A stretch of DNA of 64,000 bases, from positions 1-64,000 of the forward strand of contig NZ_SSBI01000045.1 in the NCBI RefSeq assembly GCF_004795015.1, in the 5' to 3' direction. Below are positions 6,534 to 14,337 of the stretch, one piece after another. Origin of the DNA: Streptomyces sp. A1277. Lineage in GTDB: Bacteria > Actinomycetota > Actinomycetes > Streptomycetales > Streptomycetaceae. Every line of letters begins with the position of its first letter. Position 1 is the first letter of the stretch. A program made the translations under genes and the position numbers. Below the pieces are notes generated by a model. The model searched no databases and was not told the origin of the DNA. It saw only the letters and a list, made by a program, of their open reading frames with translations.

Positions 6534-8678
6534 TCAGATCCGGGCGCCCGTTCCGGAGTCCTTGCCCTGTCCGCGCCCGGTCCGGCGGCCGGCCCGGCCA
6601 CCCGGCCGCCCGTCCGGCCGCACCGGCACCTCGGGGCCCGATGCCTCGCGCAGCCAGCACCGCAGGACCCGGTGGACGGCCTCGGCGCCCACGAGTGCGT
6701 CCGGCCGCTCCCCGTCCTCGTGCGCGAGGGCGTCCAGCGGGTCCGTCATCTCGCGCGGCCACAGCAGGAACGGCCGGGACTGGTCGCCGCCCAGGCCGCC
6801 GTGCGAGCCGATCTGCTCCTCGAAGGCGTGCACGGTGCCGGTGGCGGGGTCGTACATGGAGTTGACCATCACATCGGCGACGTGCGGGAAGGTGTCCGTA
6901 CGCCGGATCGCGTCCGCCGCCCCCGGCCCGTACGGGGCCAGTGGTCCCCGGCCGTCCACCAGGTCCGCCACCGGCACCCGCGCCCCGTCGCGGGCCAGCA
7001 GCACCGAGCCGTGGTGCTCGCTGCGGACGAGCAGGAAGCCGATGCCGGGGTGGTTGGCGAGCGTGGAGAGCAGGGCGGGGTGGCGGCGCTCCAGCTGCTC
7101 CAGGGATGCGCGTCCCTTGATGTCGGGGAAGGAGATCAGACCGAGGTTCCCGGAGGCGAGAACGATCGGGTCGGAGGGCTTCGCGACGTGCTCCTCCTGG
7201 CCCTCGGTGACCGGCCGGTGCAGCGCGATCCGGACCGCGTCGCGTGCCTCGGACGCGCTGCGGGTGCGCTGGGCCCTGCGGGGCACCGGCAGTCCGCTGC
7301 CCGCCCGCACCAGGTCCTTGAGGGTCAGCCCGTACACGCCCGCGAAGGTGTCCCCGGGGCTCTGGCCGTGGTCGGACAGGAGCACGATCCGGTAGGTGCG
7401 CGGGGTGTGCTCGGCGACCTTGGCGATCAGGGCGAGCGACCGGTCGAGTCGGGCGAGGACCTTCTCCGCGTCGCGGCTGCGCGGCCCGGAGTGGTGCGCG
7501 ACCTCGTCGTACGCCACCAGGTCGGCGTAGACCGCGGTGCGCCCGGCGAACATGTCGCCGATGACGGCGGCGACCACCACGTCGCGTTCCACGACGGTCG
7601 CGAAGGCGCGGATGAAGGGGTACAAACCGCCGCGCTTGATGCGGGGCGTCTCCTTGCGGATGCGGGCCCGGGTGGACTGGGCGATCTCCCGGCAGACCTC
7701 CGCGACGAAGGAGCCGGCGGTGCGGACGGCGTTGGCCGGGTCGGAGAAGTAGGCGAAGTACCCGGCCCGCGACCGGCGGCCCTTGCCGAGCCGGGCGGCC
7801 ATCGACAGGACGAGCGCGAGCTGGCGGGCGCCGCCGCTGAAGAGGTTGCCCCGGCTGGCGCCGTCGAGCGCGAGCAGTCCGCCGTCCCCGGTGCGGGCGA
7901 CGGCGCGGCGCTGGAGCTCCAGGGCGCTCGCCGGTTTGCTGGAGACCATCACGACGCCGGTCTCCTTCTCGTACCAGCGGAAGGCGGGGACGTCGTGGTT
8001 GCTGCCGTGCAGGATGCCGAGCTGGCTGGCACCGGTCTGGCTGGACCAGTCCGTGCGCCAGGGGGTGAGCCGGTGCCCGTCGGGGTCGGCCAGCCAGTGC
8101 GCGACGGTCGGCATCACGCTCCCGGCGGCGGCCTGGACGAGGGCGTCGTGGCCGACCCCGTCCAGCTGGATGAAGACGGTGCCCGGCGGGCCCCCGCGGG
8201 CGTCGTCCGTGCCGCTGCGCCGGCGGCGCCGGTCGGCCAGGCGGGAGAGCCGGCGGCGGTAGGCGTTGTCGTCGCGGACGGCGAGCGCGGTGGAGGTCGC
8301 GGAGGCGACGGCCGACATCACGGCCGCGACGACGACGGCGGTCTCCGGGGCGGCGGCGCCCCGGCCGTCCGGAATGAGTCGCAGCGCGATCAGCAGCAGC
8401 GAGCCGTTGAGGAAGAAGACGAGCATGCCGAGGACGAGGGCCGGCACGATGAGCAGGGCCCGTACGAGCACCGGCCAGACCAGCGCGGAGAGCAGCCCGA
8501 AGGCGCCCGCGCCCCAGGCCGCGGTGAACGCGGTCTTGGTGACGGTGTCGCCGTCCTCGGACTGGAGCCGGAAGTCCGGGAGGATGCCCGCGAGCGCCAG
8601 CATGGTGAGCGTCGAGACGGCCCAGACCGCGATCACTCGCATCAGCGCGCTGCCGGCTCGCCGCCATCGCCTGTCCAC
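6534..8678 (-). CDS. integral-membrane protein with an alkaline phosphatase/phosphodiesterase-superfamily domain
   Basis: This is a 714-residue protein starting at GTG 8678. About four transmembrane segments lie in the first 130 residues, followed by an Arg-rich cytoplasmic-looking stretch. A hydrolase domain of the alkaline phosphatase superfamily follows: the metal Asp in TVFIQLDGVGH, a nucleophile region in WSSQTGASQ, a paired-His motif in AYDEVAHHSG, and LLSDHGQSPG. The C-terminus is basic and Gly-rich. Streptomyces homologues are often labelled 'phage holin family' because of the membrane part, but the visible catalytic features point to a metal-dependent phosphatase or phosphodiesterase. 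The substrate is unknown; an envelope lipid or polymer is possible. Confidence 0.75.
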   Translation of the reverse strand: MDRRWRRAGSALMRVIAVWAVSTLTMLALAGILPDFRLQSEDGDTVTKTAFTAAWGAGAFGLLSALVWPVLVRALLIVPALVLGMLVFFLNGSLLLIALRLIPDGRGAAAPETAVVVAAVMSAVASATSTALAVRDDNAYRRRLSRLADRRRRRSGTDDARGGPPGTVFIQLDGVGHDALVQAAAGSVMPTVAHWLADPDGHRLTPWRTDWSSQTGASQLGILHGSNHDVPAFRWYEKETGVVMVSSKPASALELQRRAVARTGDGGLLALDGASRGNLFSGGARQLALVLSMAARLGKGRRSRAGYFAYFSDPANAVRTAGSFVAEVCREIAQSTRARIRKETPRIKRGGLYPFIRAFATVVERDVVVAAVIGDMFAGRTAVYADLVAYDEVAHHSGPRSRDAEKVLARLDRSLALIAKVAEHTPRTYRIVLLSDHGQSPGDTFAGVYGLTLKDLVRAGSGLPVPRRAQRTRSASEARDAVRIALHRPVTEGQEEHVAKPSDPIVLASGNLGLISFPDIKGRASLEQLERRHPALLSTLANHPGIGFLLVRSEHHGSVLLARDGARVPVADLVDGRGPLAPYGPGAADAIRRTDTFPHVADVMVNSMYDPATGTVHAFEEQIGSHGGLGGDQSRPFLLWPREMTDPLDALAHEDGERPDALVGAEAVHRVLRCWLREASGPEVPVRPDGRPGGRAGRRTGRGQGKDSGTGARI

Positions 8679-8761
8679 GCCCTTGTCACCTCACGTCCGG
8701 GCCCTGCCGTTCCGGGCCCCGCCTCAGCCTTTCACAGGGGCTCGCGCGGGCTTGCGGGCGG

Positions 8762-9166
8762 TCAGCAGCCGTCGTATCCGGCGGTCGGCATGGAGAGCCT
8801 GCGGTGCACTCCGGCCTTGTGGTCGGCGGTGTAGGACGGCTCGTGGAGCCCGGCGATCTCCAGGCGTACGCCGCGCCGCTCGCACTCCGCGGTGAACTGC
8901 GGCACCGAGGCCAGGGCGCGGGCGAGGACCCGGTCGCTGGGGGCGACGAACAGCTCGACCTCGCCGCTGTCGACGTCGGCCCACAGCGCGGGGTGGTCGG
9001 GGCGCAGCCCGTAGAGGCGCAGCTGCCGGGTGACGGTGTAGCCCTGGTCGGCGGCCCAGCGGGCGCACATGGCGTGCTGGCCGCGGGTGTCCACCAGGAA
9101 CGGATCGCTGTCCAGTTCTTCGAGCGGCGTGAGACTGGCGATGGCCGCCACTCGTACGTCCCCCAT
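8762..9166 (-). CDS. conserved hypothetical protein (134 aa)
   Basis: ATG 9166 is chosen because GGGGAGA lies just upstream and the sequence before it looks non-coding. I see no signal peptide or membrane segment. The sequence has an alternating beta/alpha look, with a segment (VELFVAPSDRVLARALASVPQF) resembling small cytoplasmic domains, but I do not recognise a family. It lies 83 bp upstream of the membrane phosphatase gene on the same strand and could be cotranscribed with it. No function is proposed. Confidence 0.65.
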   Translation of the reverse strand: MGDVRVAAIASLTPLEELDSDPFLVDTRGQHAMCARWAADQGYTVTRQLRLYGLRPDHPALWADVDSGEVELFVAPSDRVLARALASVPQFTAECERRGVRLEIAGLHEPSYTADHKAGVHRRLSMPTAGYDGC

Positions 9167-9389
9167 GGCCGTCTCCCCGTGCTTGTCCTTTGACCTCGAC
9201 CCTATGCGCCCGCTCCCCGGCCCCCAGGGCGCGTACCGGGGCGGTGAGGGGGCGCACGGGGGCACGGCCCGAGGCCCCGGAATGCCGGGTGCGCCGGGGT
9301 GCGCGAACCGGAGCGGGGTGACTGCCCGTAGGCTCGTCGGGCAGGTGTGGAGGGTCCGAAGGGCCCGGTGAGCAGGAGGAGGAGACGAC

Positions 9390-10172
9390 GTGCCGGTGGA
9401 GATCACCTGGTGGGGTCATGCCACGTGCACGATCGAGGACTCCGGGGTGCGCTTCCTGACCGATCCGCTGTTCGCGCGGCGCTTCGCGCATCTGCGGCGC
9501 CGCCGCGGCGCGCTGCCCGGCCCGGACGCGGCCGTCGCCGACGTGGTCCTCATCTCGCACCTGCACTCCGACCATCTGCATCTGCCGTCGCTGGCGCGCG
9601 TCGCCCCGGGTGTCCGGCTGATCGTGCCGCGCGGCTCGGTCCGGGCGGTCCCGGGGCTGCGGCTGCTGCGCAGGACGCGCGGGCTGCGGATCACCGAGGT
9701 GGCGGCGGGCGACGCGGTGCGGGTGGGCGAGGTGCGGGTGCGGGCCGTCCCGGCGCTGCACGACGGCCGGCGCCTCCCGCTGGGCCCGCACCGCTCCCCC
9801 GCCCTGGGGTACGTGGTCGAGGGCGCGGCCCGCACGTATTTCGCCGGGGACACCGGGCTCTTCGACGACATGGCGAAGGCGGTCGGCCCGGTGGACGTGG
9901 CCCTGCTGCCGGTCGGCGGCTGGGGGCCCCATCTCGGCCAAGGGCACCTGGACGCGGGGCGCGCGGCGGAGGCGCTGACCCGGCTTGAGCCGGCCTCGGC
10001 GGTGCCGGTGCACTACGGCACGTACTGGCCGATCGGGATGGACGGGGTCCGGCCGCACGAGTTCCACGCCCCGGGCGAGGAGTTCGTGCGCAAGGCCGCG
10101 CTGCGGGCGCCGGGGGTCGTGGTGCACCGGCTGGCGCACGGGGAGCGCGTGCGGCCGGAGGGCTGCGCGTGA
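9390..10172 (+). CDS. metallo-beta-lactamase-fold hydrolase (UlaG-like)
   Basis: The 260-residue protein has the metal-binding HxHxDH signature as HLHSDH near residue 57. It also has the N-terminal WWGHATCTIE segment and the later YFAGDTGLFDD and PVHYGTYWP motifs of UlaG/RomA-like hydrolases, which bind two metal ions and cleave phosphodiester or lactone bonds. The GTG start at 9390 follows a strong GGAGGAGG. Its stop overlaps the start of the DedA gene. The pairing with a DedA membrane protein hints at a lipid-related substrate, which is inference. Confidence 0.85.
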   Translation: MPVEITWWGHATCTIEDSGVRFLTDPLFARRFAHLRRRRGALPGPDAAVADVVLISHLHSDHLHLPSLARVAPGVRLIVPRGSVRAVPGLRLLRRTRGLRITEVAAGDAVRVGEVRVRAVPALHDGRRLPLGPHRSPALGYVVEGAARTYFAGDTGLFDDMAKAVGPVDVALLPVGGWGPHLGQGHLDAGRAAEALTRLEPASAVPVHYGTYWPIGMDGVRPHEFHAPGEEFVRKAALRAPGVVVHRLAHGERVRPEGCA

Positions 10173-10795
10173 GCGAGTTCCTGCGGCAGACGGCGCAGCT
10201 GCCCGCGGAGTCGACGCAGCAGGCCGTCGGCTATCCGTCGCTGTTCCTGCTGGTGGCGCTGGGCGCGCTGGTCCCGGTGGTGCCGACGGGCGCGCTGGTG
10301 AGTTCGGCGGCCGTGGTGGCGTTCCACCAGTCCTCGCCGTTCTCCCTGCTGGTCGTGTTCGCGGTGGCGTCGGCGGCGGCCTTCCTGGGGGACGTATCCC
10401 TGTACTGGCTGGGGCAGCGCGGGGTGCGGTCGAAGAACGGGTCGCGGTGGCTGCGGACCATCCGGGACCGGGCCGCGCCGGAACGGCTGGAGCAGGCGCA
10501 GCGGAAGCTGGACGAGCACGGGGCGACGGTGCTGGTGCTGTCCCGGCTGGTGCCTGCGGGGCGCATACCGGTGATGCTGGCGTGTCTGCTGGGCCGGATG
10601 CCGATGCGGCGGTTCGCCCGGGGCGATGTGCCGGCCTGTCTGGCGTGGGCGGCGACGTATCAGCTGATCGGCATCCTGGGCGGTTCGCTGTTCCCGGAGC
10701 CGTGGCAGGGGGTGGTGGCGGCGGTGGGTCTTACGCTGCTGATCAGCGGGGCGCCCGCGGTGTGGCGCCGGACGCGGGCGCGCTGGGTGCGGTGA
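10169..10795 (+). CDS. DedA/SNARE-associated family membrane protein
   Basis: This 208-residue integral membrane protein begins at GTG 10169, four bases inside the upstream gene's end (GTGA). It has the DedA hallmarks: an N-terminal re-entrant region rich in Gly/Pro (LVPVVPTGALVSSAAVV), a middle Gly-Asp segment (FLGDVSLYWLGQRG), and the membrane-proximal Arg/Pro/Gly motif (SRLVPAGRIPVML). DedA proteins include transporters of undecaprenyl phosphate and other phospholipids. The last codons lie inside a 28-bp tandem repeat. Confidence 0.85.
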   Translation: MSEFLRQTAQLPAESTQQAVGYPSLFLLVALGALVPVVPTGALVSSAAVVAFHQSSPFSLLVVFAVASAAAFLGDVSLYWLGQRGVRSKNGSRWLRTIRDRAAPERLEQAQRKLDEHGATVLVLSRLVPAGRIPVMLACLLGRMPMRRFARGDVPACLAWAATYQLIGILGGSLFPEPWQGVVAAVGLTLLISGAPAVWRRTRARWVR

Positions 10796-10909
10796 CCCGG
10801 GCGAGGTGGCGCGCTGGGTGCGGTGACCCGGGCGAGGTGACCTGGGTGCGGTGACCCGGGCGAGGTGACCTGGGTGCGGTGACCCGGGCGAGGTGACCTG
10901 GGTGCGGTG
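10784..10909. repeat. 28-bp tandem repeat between converging genes
   Basis: Units start at 10784, 10815, 10843, 10871 and 10899. The first spacing is 31 bp and the next three are 28 bp; the last unit is partial. The core reads TGGGTGCGGTGACCCGGGCG followed by AGGTGACC. Twenty-eight is not a multiple of three, which argues against protein coding. The array covers the final codons and stop of the DedA gene and fills almost all the space before the converging hydrolase gene's stop at 10913. Each unit can fold GGGT onto ACCC. It may act as a bidirectional terminator or be a variable-number repeat. Confidence 0.9.
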
Positions 10910-10912
10910 CGC

Positions 10913-11959
10913 TCAGCCGGCCGGGGCCTCCAGCAGGCGTGAGCCGCCGATCGGCAGGTCCCAGAGCCGTTCGCGCGGGTGGCCGGCGCGCTGCCAGGCG
11001 GTGCGCAGCCGGCTGAGCGGTTCGAGCACCGGCTCCGCGGACAGCAGGAACGTCGCCCAGTGCATCGGGGCCATGGCGTGGGCGCCCAGGTCCTCGTACG
11101 CCTGCACGGCCTCCTCCGGGTCGGTGTGGACGTCGCCGAGCCACCAGCGCGGTTCGTAGGCGCCGATCGGGAGCAGGGCGAGGTCGATGCCGGGGTGGCG
11201 GCGGCCGATCTCGGTGAACCAGTGGCCGTATCCGGTGTCGCCGGCGAAGTAGATCCGGCCGCCGGGGCCGGCAGCGGCGGTGTCCTCGATGACCCAGCCG
11301 CCCCACAGCGAACGGCAGGTGTCGGTGAGGGTGCGCCGGGACCAGTGGTGGGCGGGCACGAAGTCGAAGCGGACGCCGCCCAGCCGGGCGGACTCCCACC
11401 AGTCGAGTTCGGTGACCCGGTCGAAGCCGCGGCGGCGGCACCACTGGCCGAGGCCGGCGGGGACGAACAGCGGGGTGTGCCGGGGCAGCCGGCGCAGCGT
11501 GGGGGCGTCGAGGTGGTCGTAGTGGTTGTGGCTGATGACGACGGCGTCGACGGGTGGCAGGTCCTCCCAGCGGACGCCGACGGGGGTGATCCGGGCCGGG
11601 GTGCCGAGGATGCGGCGTGACCACACGGGGTCGGCCAGGACGGTGAGGCCGCCGGTGCGGATGATCCAGCTGGCGTGCCCGGCCCAGGTGACACAGCTGG
11701 AACCGGCCGGGACGGGCGGCAGGGGCTCGGGGGCGTACGGCAGGCGGCGGATGTGGCGCAGTCCCTCCGCGTTGGGCCGGATGGAGTGCTCGCGGGCCAG
11801 CCGGGACATGGCGAGGACGCCGGGGAGCGGGGCGGTCAGCCGGTCCGCGAAGCTCCTGGGCCAGGCGCGCACCTCGCCGAGCGGACGCGGTGGGACGATG
11901 TCGCCGCAGGACACCGGGGGTGCGTCCGGGGCGGGGGAGCGCTCGGTCCGGTCCGTCAT
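10913..11959 (-). CDS. metallo-beta-lactamase-fold hydrolase (NAPE-PLD/RomA-like)
   Basis: The 348-residue protein carries the HxHxDH motif as HNHYDHLD near residue 145, preceded by the typical TWAGHASWIIRTGG strand. It also has WWESARLGGVRFDFVPAHHWS, YFAGDTGYG and PMHWATFLLS, the signatures of the group containing N-acyl-phosphatidylethanolamine phospholipase D-like enzymes. GGGAG precedes ATG 11959. It is the last gene of an apparent minus-strand operon (IclR, aminotransferase-like, this gene), 36 bp after its neighbour. Phospholipid hydrolysis is possible by family analogy only. It is distinct from the UlaG-like hydrolase on the far side of the repeat. Confidence 0.85.
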   Translation of the reverse strand: MTDRTERSPAPDAPPVSCGDIVPPRPLGEVRAWPRSFADRLTAPLPGVLAMSRLAREHSIRPNAEGLRHIRRLPYAPEPLPPVPAGSSCVTWAGHASWIIRTGGLTVLADPVWSRRILGTPARITPVGVRWEDLPPVDAVVISHNHYDHLDAPTLRRLPRHTPLFVPAGLGQWCRRRGFDRVTELDWWESARLGGVRFDFVPAHHWSRRTLTDTCRSLWGGWVIEDTAAAGPGGRIYFAGDTGYGHWFTEIGRRHPGIDLALLPIGAYEPRWWLGDVHTDPEEAVQAYEDLGAHAMAPMHWATFLLSAEPVLEPLSRLRTAWQRAGHPRERLWDLPIGGSRLLEAPAG

Positions 11960-11995
11960 CGAGGGGCTCCCGTCCAGGAGTGCGCCGGCACGGCG

Positions 11996-13246
11996 TCAGC
12001 GCAGTTCGTCGAGGGCTGCTCGGAAAATGCTCAGGGCTGCCGCGACATGCGGCAATTCGAGGGGCGCCGTGGCGGTGAGCGACCGGTTCTGCTGCTCCGG
12101 GGTCGCGCCCAGCAGTGATCCGGTGCCCAGCCGTACCCGAAGGGCCCCGAGTTCGTCGCCGAAGCGGTGGCCGCCGGGGGCGGGCGCGTTGAGCCGTGCG
12201 CTGAGGTACTCCTCCAGTTCGAGCGAGTCGGTGACCCCTCGGGCGGCGAGCCGGGAGCGCAGCGGGCCGAGGTCGGCGTAGAGGTGGCGGCCGGCCTGCG
12301 GGGGCCGGGCCAGGGCGCCCGTCGCGAGCACCGCGCGGTGGGCCTCGGCGGCGACACGGGCCTGGAGGGCGGCGGCGCGGCGGACCCGTTCGGTGACGGC
12401 GTCCGGTTCGCCCAGCGCGTGGGCGGCGGCCGCCGCGACCGGTCCGGCGACGAAGGCGCCGAGCGCGGTGAGGATGTCCAGGGTGCGGGCCCGGCGCGCG
12501 GCGGAGCGCCCGGTGCCGGGGAACCGGGCGACGGCGACCGGCCAGGCGGGCGGGGTCAGCGCCCCGTACAGCCCGGAGACGACCGTCACGTCGTCCGGGC
12601 ACATCTCGGCCGGGCTGACCAGCACGGTGTCCTGCGGCCTGTGCAGGGTGTCGCGCCAGGTCTCGTCGCTGACGATGTGCAGGCCCTCGGCGACGGCGGC
12701 CTCGCACGCCTCGCGCACGAGTTCGGGCGGGGCGACGGTGGCGGTGGGGTCGTCGGCCACGGAGAGCAGCAGCAGCCGGGGCCGGCCGCCCTCGGCGCGC
12801 ACCCTGCGTACGGTCTCCAGGAGCGCGTACGGGTCGGGCACGCCGCCGCACTCGGCGGGGGTGGGGACCTGGTAGGCGGGGCGGCCGAGCAGCCGGGCCT
12901 GTGGGATCCAGGAGGCGGGGCAGGGGCGCGGCAGCAGCACGTCGCCCCCGTGCGCGGCGACCAGGGCGAGCAGCAGCGGGGAGGTGCCGGGGGCGGCGGC
13001 GACCTGGTCGGGGCCGCCGCGCAGTCCGCGCCGCGCCCAGTAGGCGCAGGCGGCCTCGCGCAGGACGGCCGATCCGCCGGCGGGTTCGGGCGCGGCCCGG
13101 TCCGCCGCTGCCGCCAGCACCTCGGCCAGTTCCGGCAGGACGGGGAGCCCGGGCCAGGGGGCGGGCGGTCCGTACCGAACGGGTCCGCGGTCCTCCCGGA
13201 CCGTGTGCGTGCCGTGCTCGTGGCCCCCGGTCCGCTCCCGGCCCAT
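11996..13246 (-). CDS. fold-type I aminotransferase-like protein lacking the catalytic lysine
   Basis: The 416-residue protein has the layout of class I/II aminotransferases: a substrate-side N-terminus, an APGTSPLLLALVAAHG segment, and the pyridine-binding Asp194 in IVSDETW. However, the segment where the PLP Schiff-base lysine belongs reads VVSGLYGALTPPAW (residues 222-235), and the whole predicted protein contains no lysine. It therefore cannot form an internal aldimine and may be a regulatory or pseudo-enzyme form. I chose ATG 13246 because GGAGG lies five bases upstream; a GTG at 13279 would add 11 residues including one Lys at the extreme N-terminus. It follows the IclR gene by 55 bp. 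Confidence 0.75.
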   Translation of the reverse strand: MGRERTGGHEHGTHTVREDRGPVRYGPPAPWPGLPVLPELAEVLAAAADRAAPEPAGGSAVLREAACAYWARRGLRGGPDQVAAAPGTSPLLLALVAAHGGDVLLPRPCPASWIPQARLLGRPAYQVPTPAECGGVPDPYALLETVRRVRAEGGRPRLLLLSVADDPTATVAPPELVREACEAAVAEGLHIVSDETWRDTLHRPQDTVLVSPAEMCPDDVTVVSGLYGALTPPAWPVAVARFPGTGRSAARRARTLDILTALGAFVAGPVAAAAAHALGEPDAVTERVRRAAALQARVAAEAHRAVLATGALARPPQAGRHLYADLGPLRSRLAARGVTDSLELEEYLSARLNAPAPGGHRFGDELGALRVRLGTGSLLGATPEQQNRSLTATAPLELPHVAAALSIFRAALDELR

Positions 13247-13301
13247 CCGGGCCTCCTTCGCCGCCGCTCGGTCGATCACTCGCCGTTCGCCCTCCGGACC
13301 T

Positions 13302-14093
13302 TTATACGAGGGAACGAGGCGACGCGCCCCCCAGGTGGTGTCCGAGGCGGCCGGACAGCTCGTCGGCGCCCTCGACGGCGAGCGCGGCCAGCTCCTGCTC
13401 GCGCTCCTCGTTCCAGCGGATCATCGGGACGGAGACGGACAGCGCGGCGACGACCAGCCCCGAGCGGTCGCGTACGGGCGCGGCGACACAGCCCACGTCG
13501 GGGTCGGACTCCTGGCGCTCCACCGCGACGCCTCGCTCCCGCGCGGCGTCGAGCGCGGTCCGCAGCTGCGTTTCGTCGGTGATGCTCTCCGGGGTCATGC
13601 CGGTCAGTGCGAGCCCGTCGAGCCGGGCGCCGAGGTCCCGGGCGGGCAGCGAGGCGAGCAGCATCTTGCCGACGGCCGTGCAGTGGGCGGGCACCTTGCG
13701 GCCGGCCGCCGCCACCATGCGGACCGCGCGGGTGGAGTCCGCCTGGGCGATGTAGATGACGTCGGCGCCCTCCAGGACCGCCACGTGCACCGCCTCGCCG
13801 CACGTCTCGGCCACCCGCTGCGCCACTTGCCGGCCCTCGGCGGCGAGGTCGAGCTGCTCCGCGTACCGGCTGCCGAGCTGGTACGTGCGGACGCCGAGCC
13901 GGTAGCGGCCGGGCCGGTCGGGGACCGTGACCAGGTAGGAACGGGCGGCGAGCGTGGTCAGCAGCTCGTGGACGGTGGTACGGGGGAGCTGGAGCTTGCG
14001 GGTCACTTCGGGCGCGGAGAGCGTGCCGTCGCCGTGGAGGAAGAGTTCCAGTACGTCGAGCGCCCTGGTCACCGCGGGGACGAGTCGCCCCAT
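13302..14093 (-). CDS. IclR-family transcriptional regulator
   Basis: The 263-residue protein has an N-terminal winged helix-turn-helix (AVTRALDVLELFLHGDGTLSAPEVTRKL) followed by the IclR effector domain, with typical segments GEAVHVAVLEGADVIYI, CTAVGKMLLA and GVAVERQESDPDVGCVAAPV. The ATG at 14093 gives the usual family length; longer open frame upstream crosses the divergent promoter region. It heads a three-gene minus-strand unit with the lysine-free aminotransferase-like gene and a metallo-beta-lactamase-fold hydrolase, and probably controls it. The effector is unknown. Confidence 0.88.
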   Translation of the reverse strand: MGRLVPAVTRALDVLELFLHGDGTLSAPEVTRKLQLPRTTVHELLTTLAARSYLVTVPDRPGRYRLGVRTYQLGSRYAEQLDLAAEGRQVAQRVAETCGEAVHVAVLEGADVIYIAQADSTRAVRMVAAAGRKVPAHCTAVGKMLLASLPARDLGARLDGLALTGMTPESITDETQLRTALDAARERGVAVERQESDPDVGCVAAPVRDRSGLVVAALSVSVPMIRWNEEREQELAALAVEGADELSGRLGHHLGGASPRSLV

Positions 14094-14337
14094 GGTCGTG
14101 CACCACCCTCTCGTTCGGCATGCCGGTCGGTGACCGGCATCACGAACGCAGGCTAAGCGCGGCGGACTTGCCGGGGCAACGAGGGGGTGACGCCGGGCAC
14201 GCGGCACTCGCCCGCCGGGACGCTTTGCCCCTCTATGAGACCGGATGGCGGCCGGACATCGGCCCTCGGCCCGCGCTGCCGCCGCCCTCCGGCGCGCCTG
14301 CTGGTTCGGGGCGGCGTTGCCGGGTATTCGCTGTTCC

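Noticed and set aside
5533..8667. A 1044-codon open frame on the minus strand
   Set aside because: It runs antisense to the LacI gene and out of frame under the membrane phosphatase. The translation is Arg/Pro/Gly-rich with no domain, as expected for shadow frames in very GC-rich DNA.
10784..10909. Possible CRISPR array
   Set aside because: The 28-bp units are directly contiguous with no unique spacers, and no cas gene is near.
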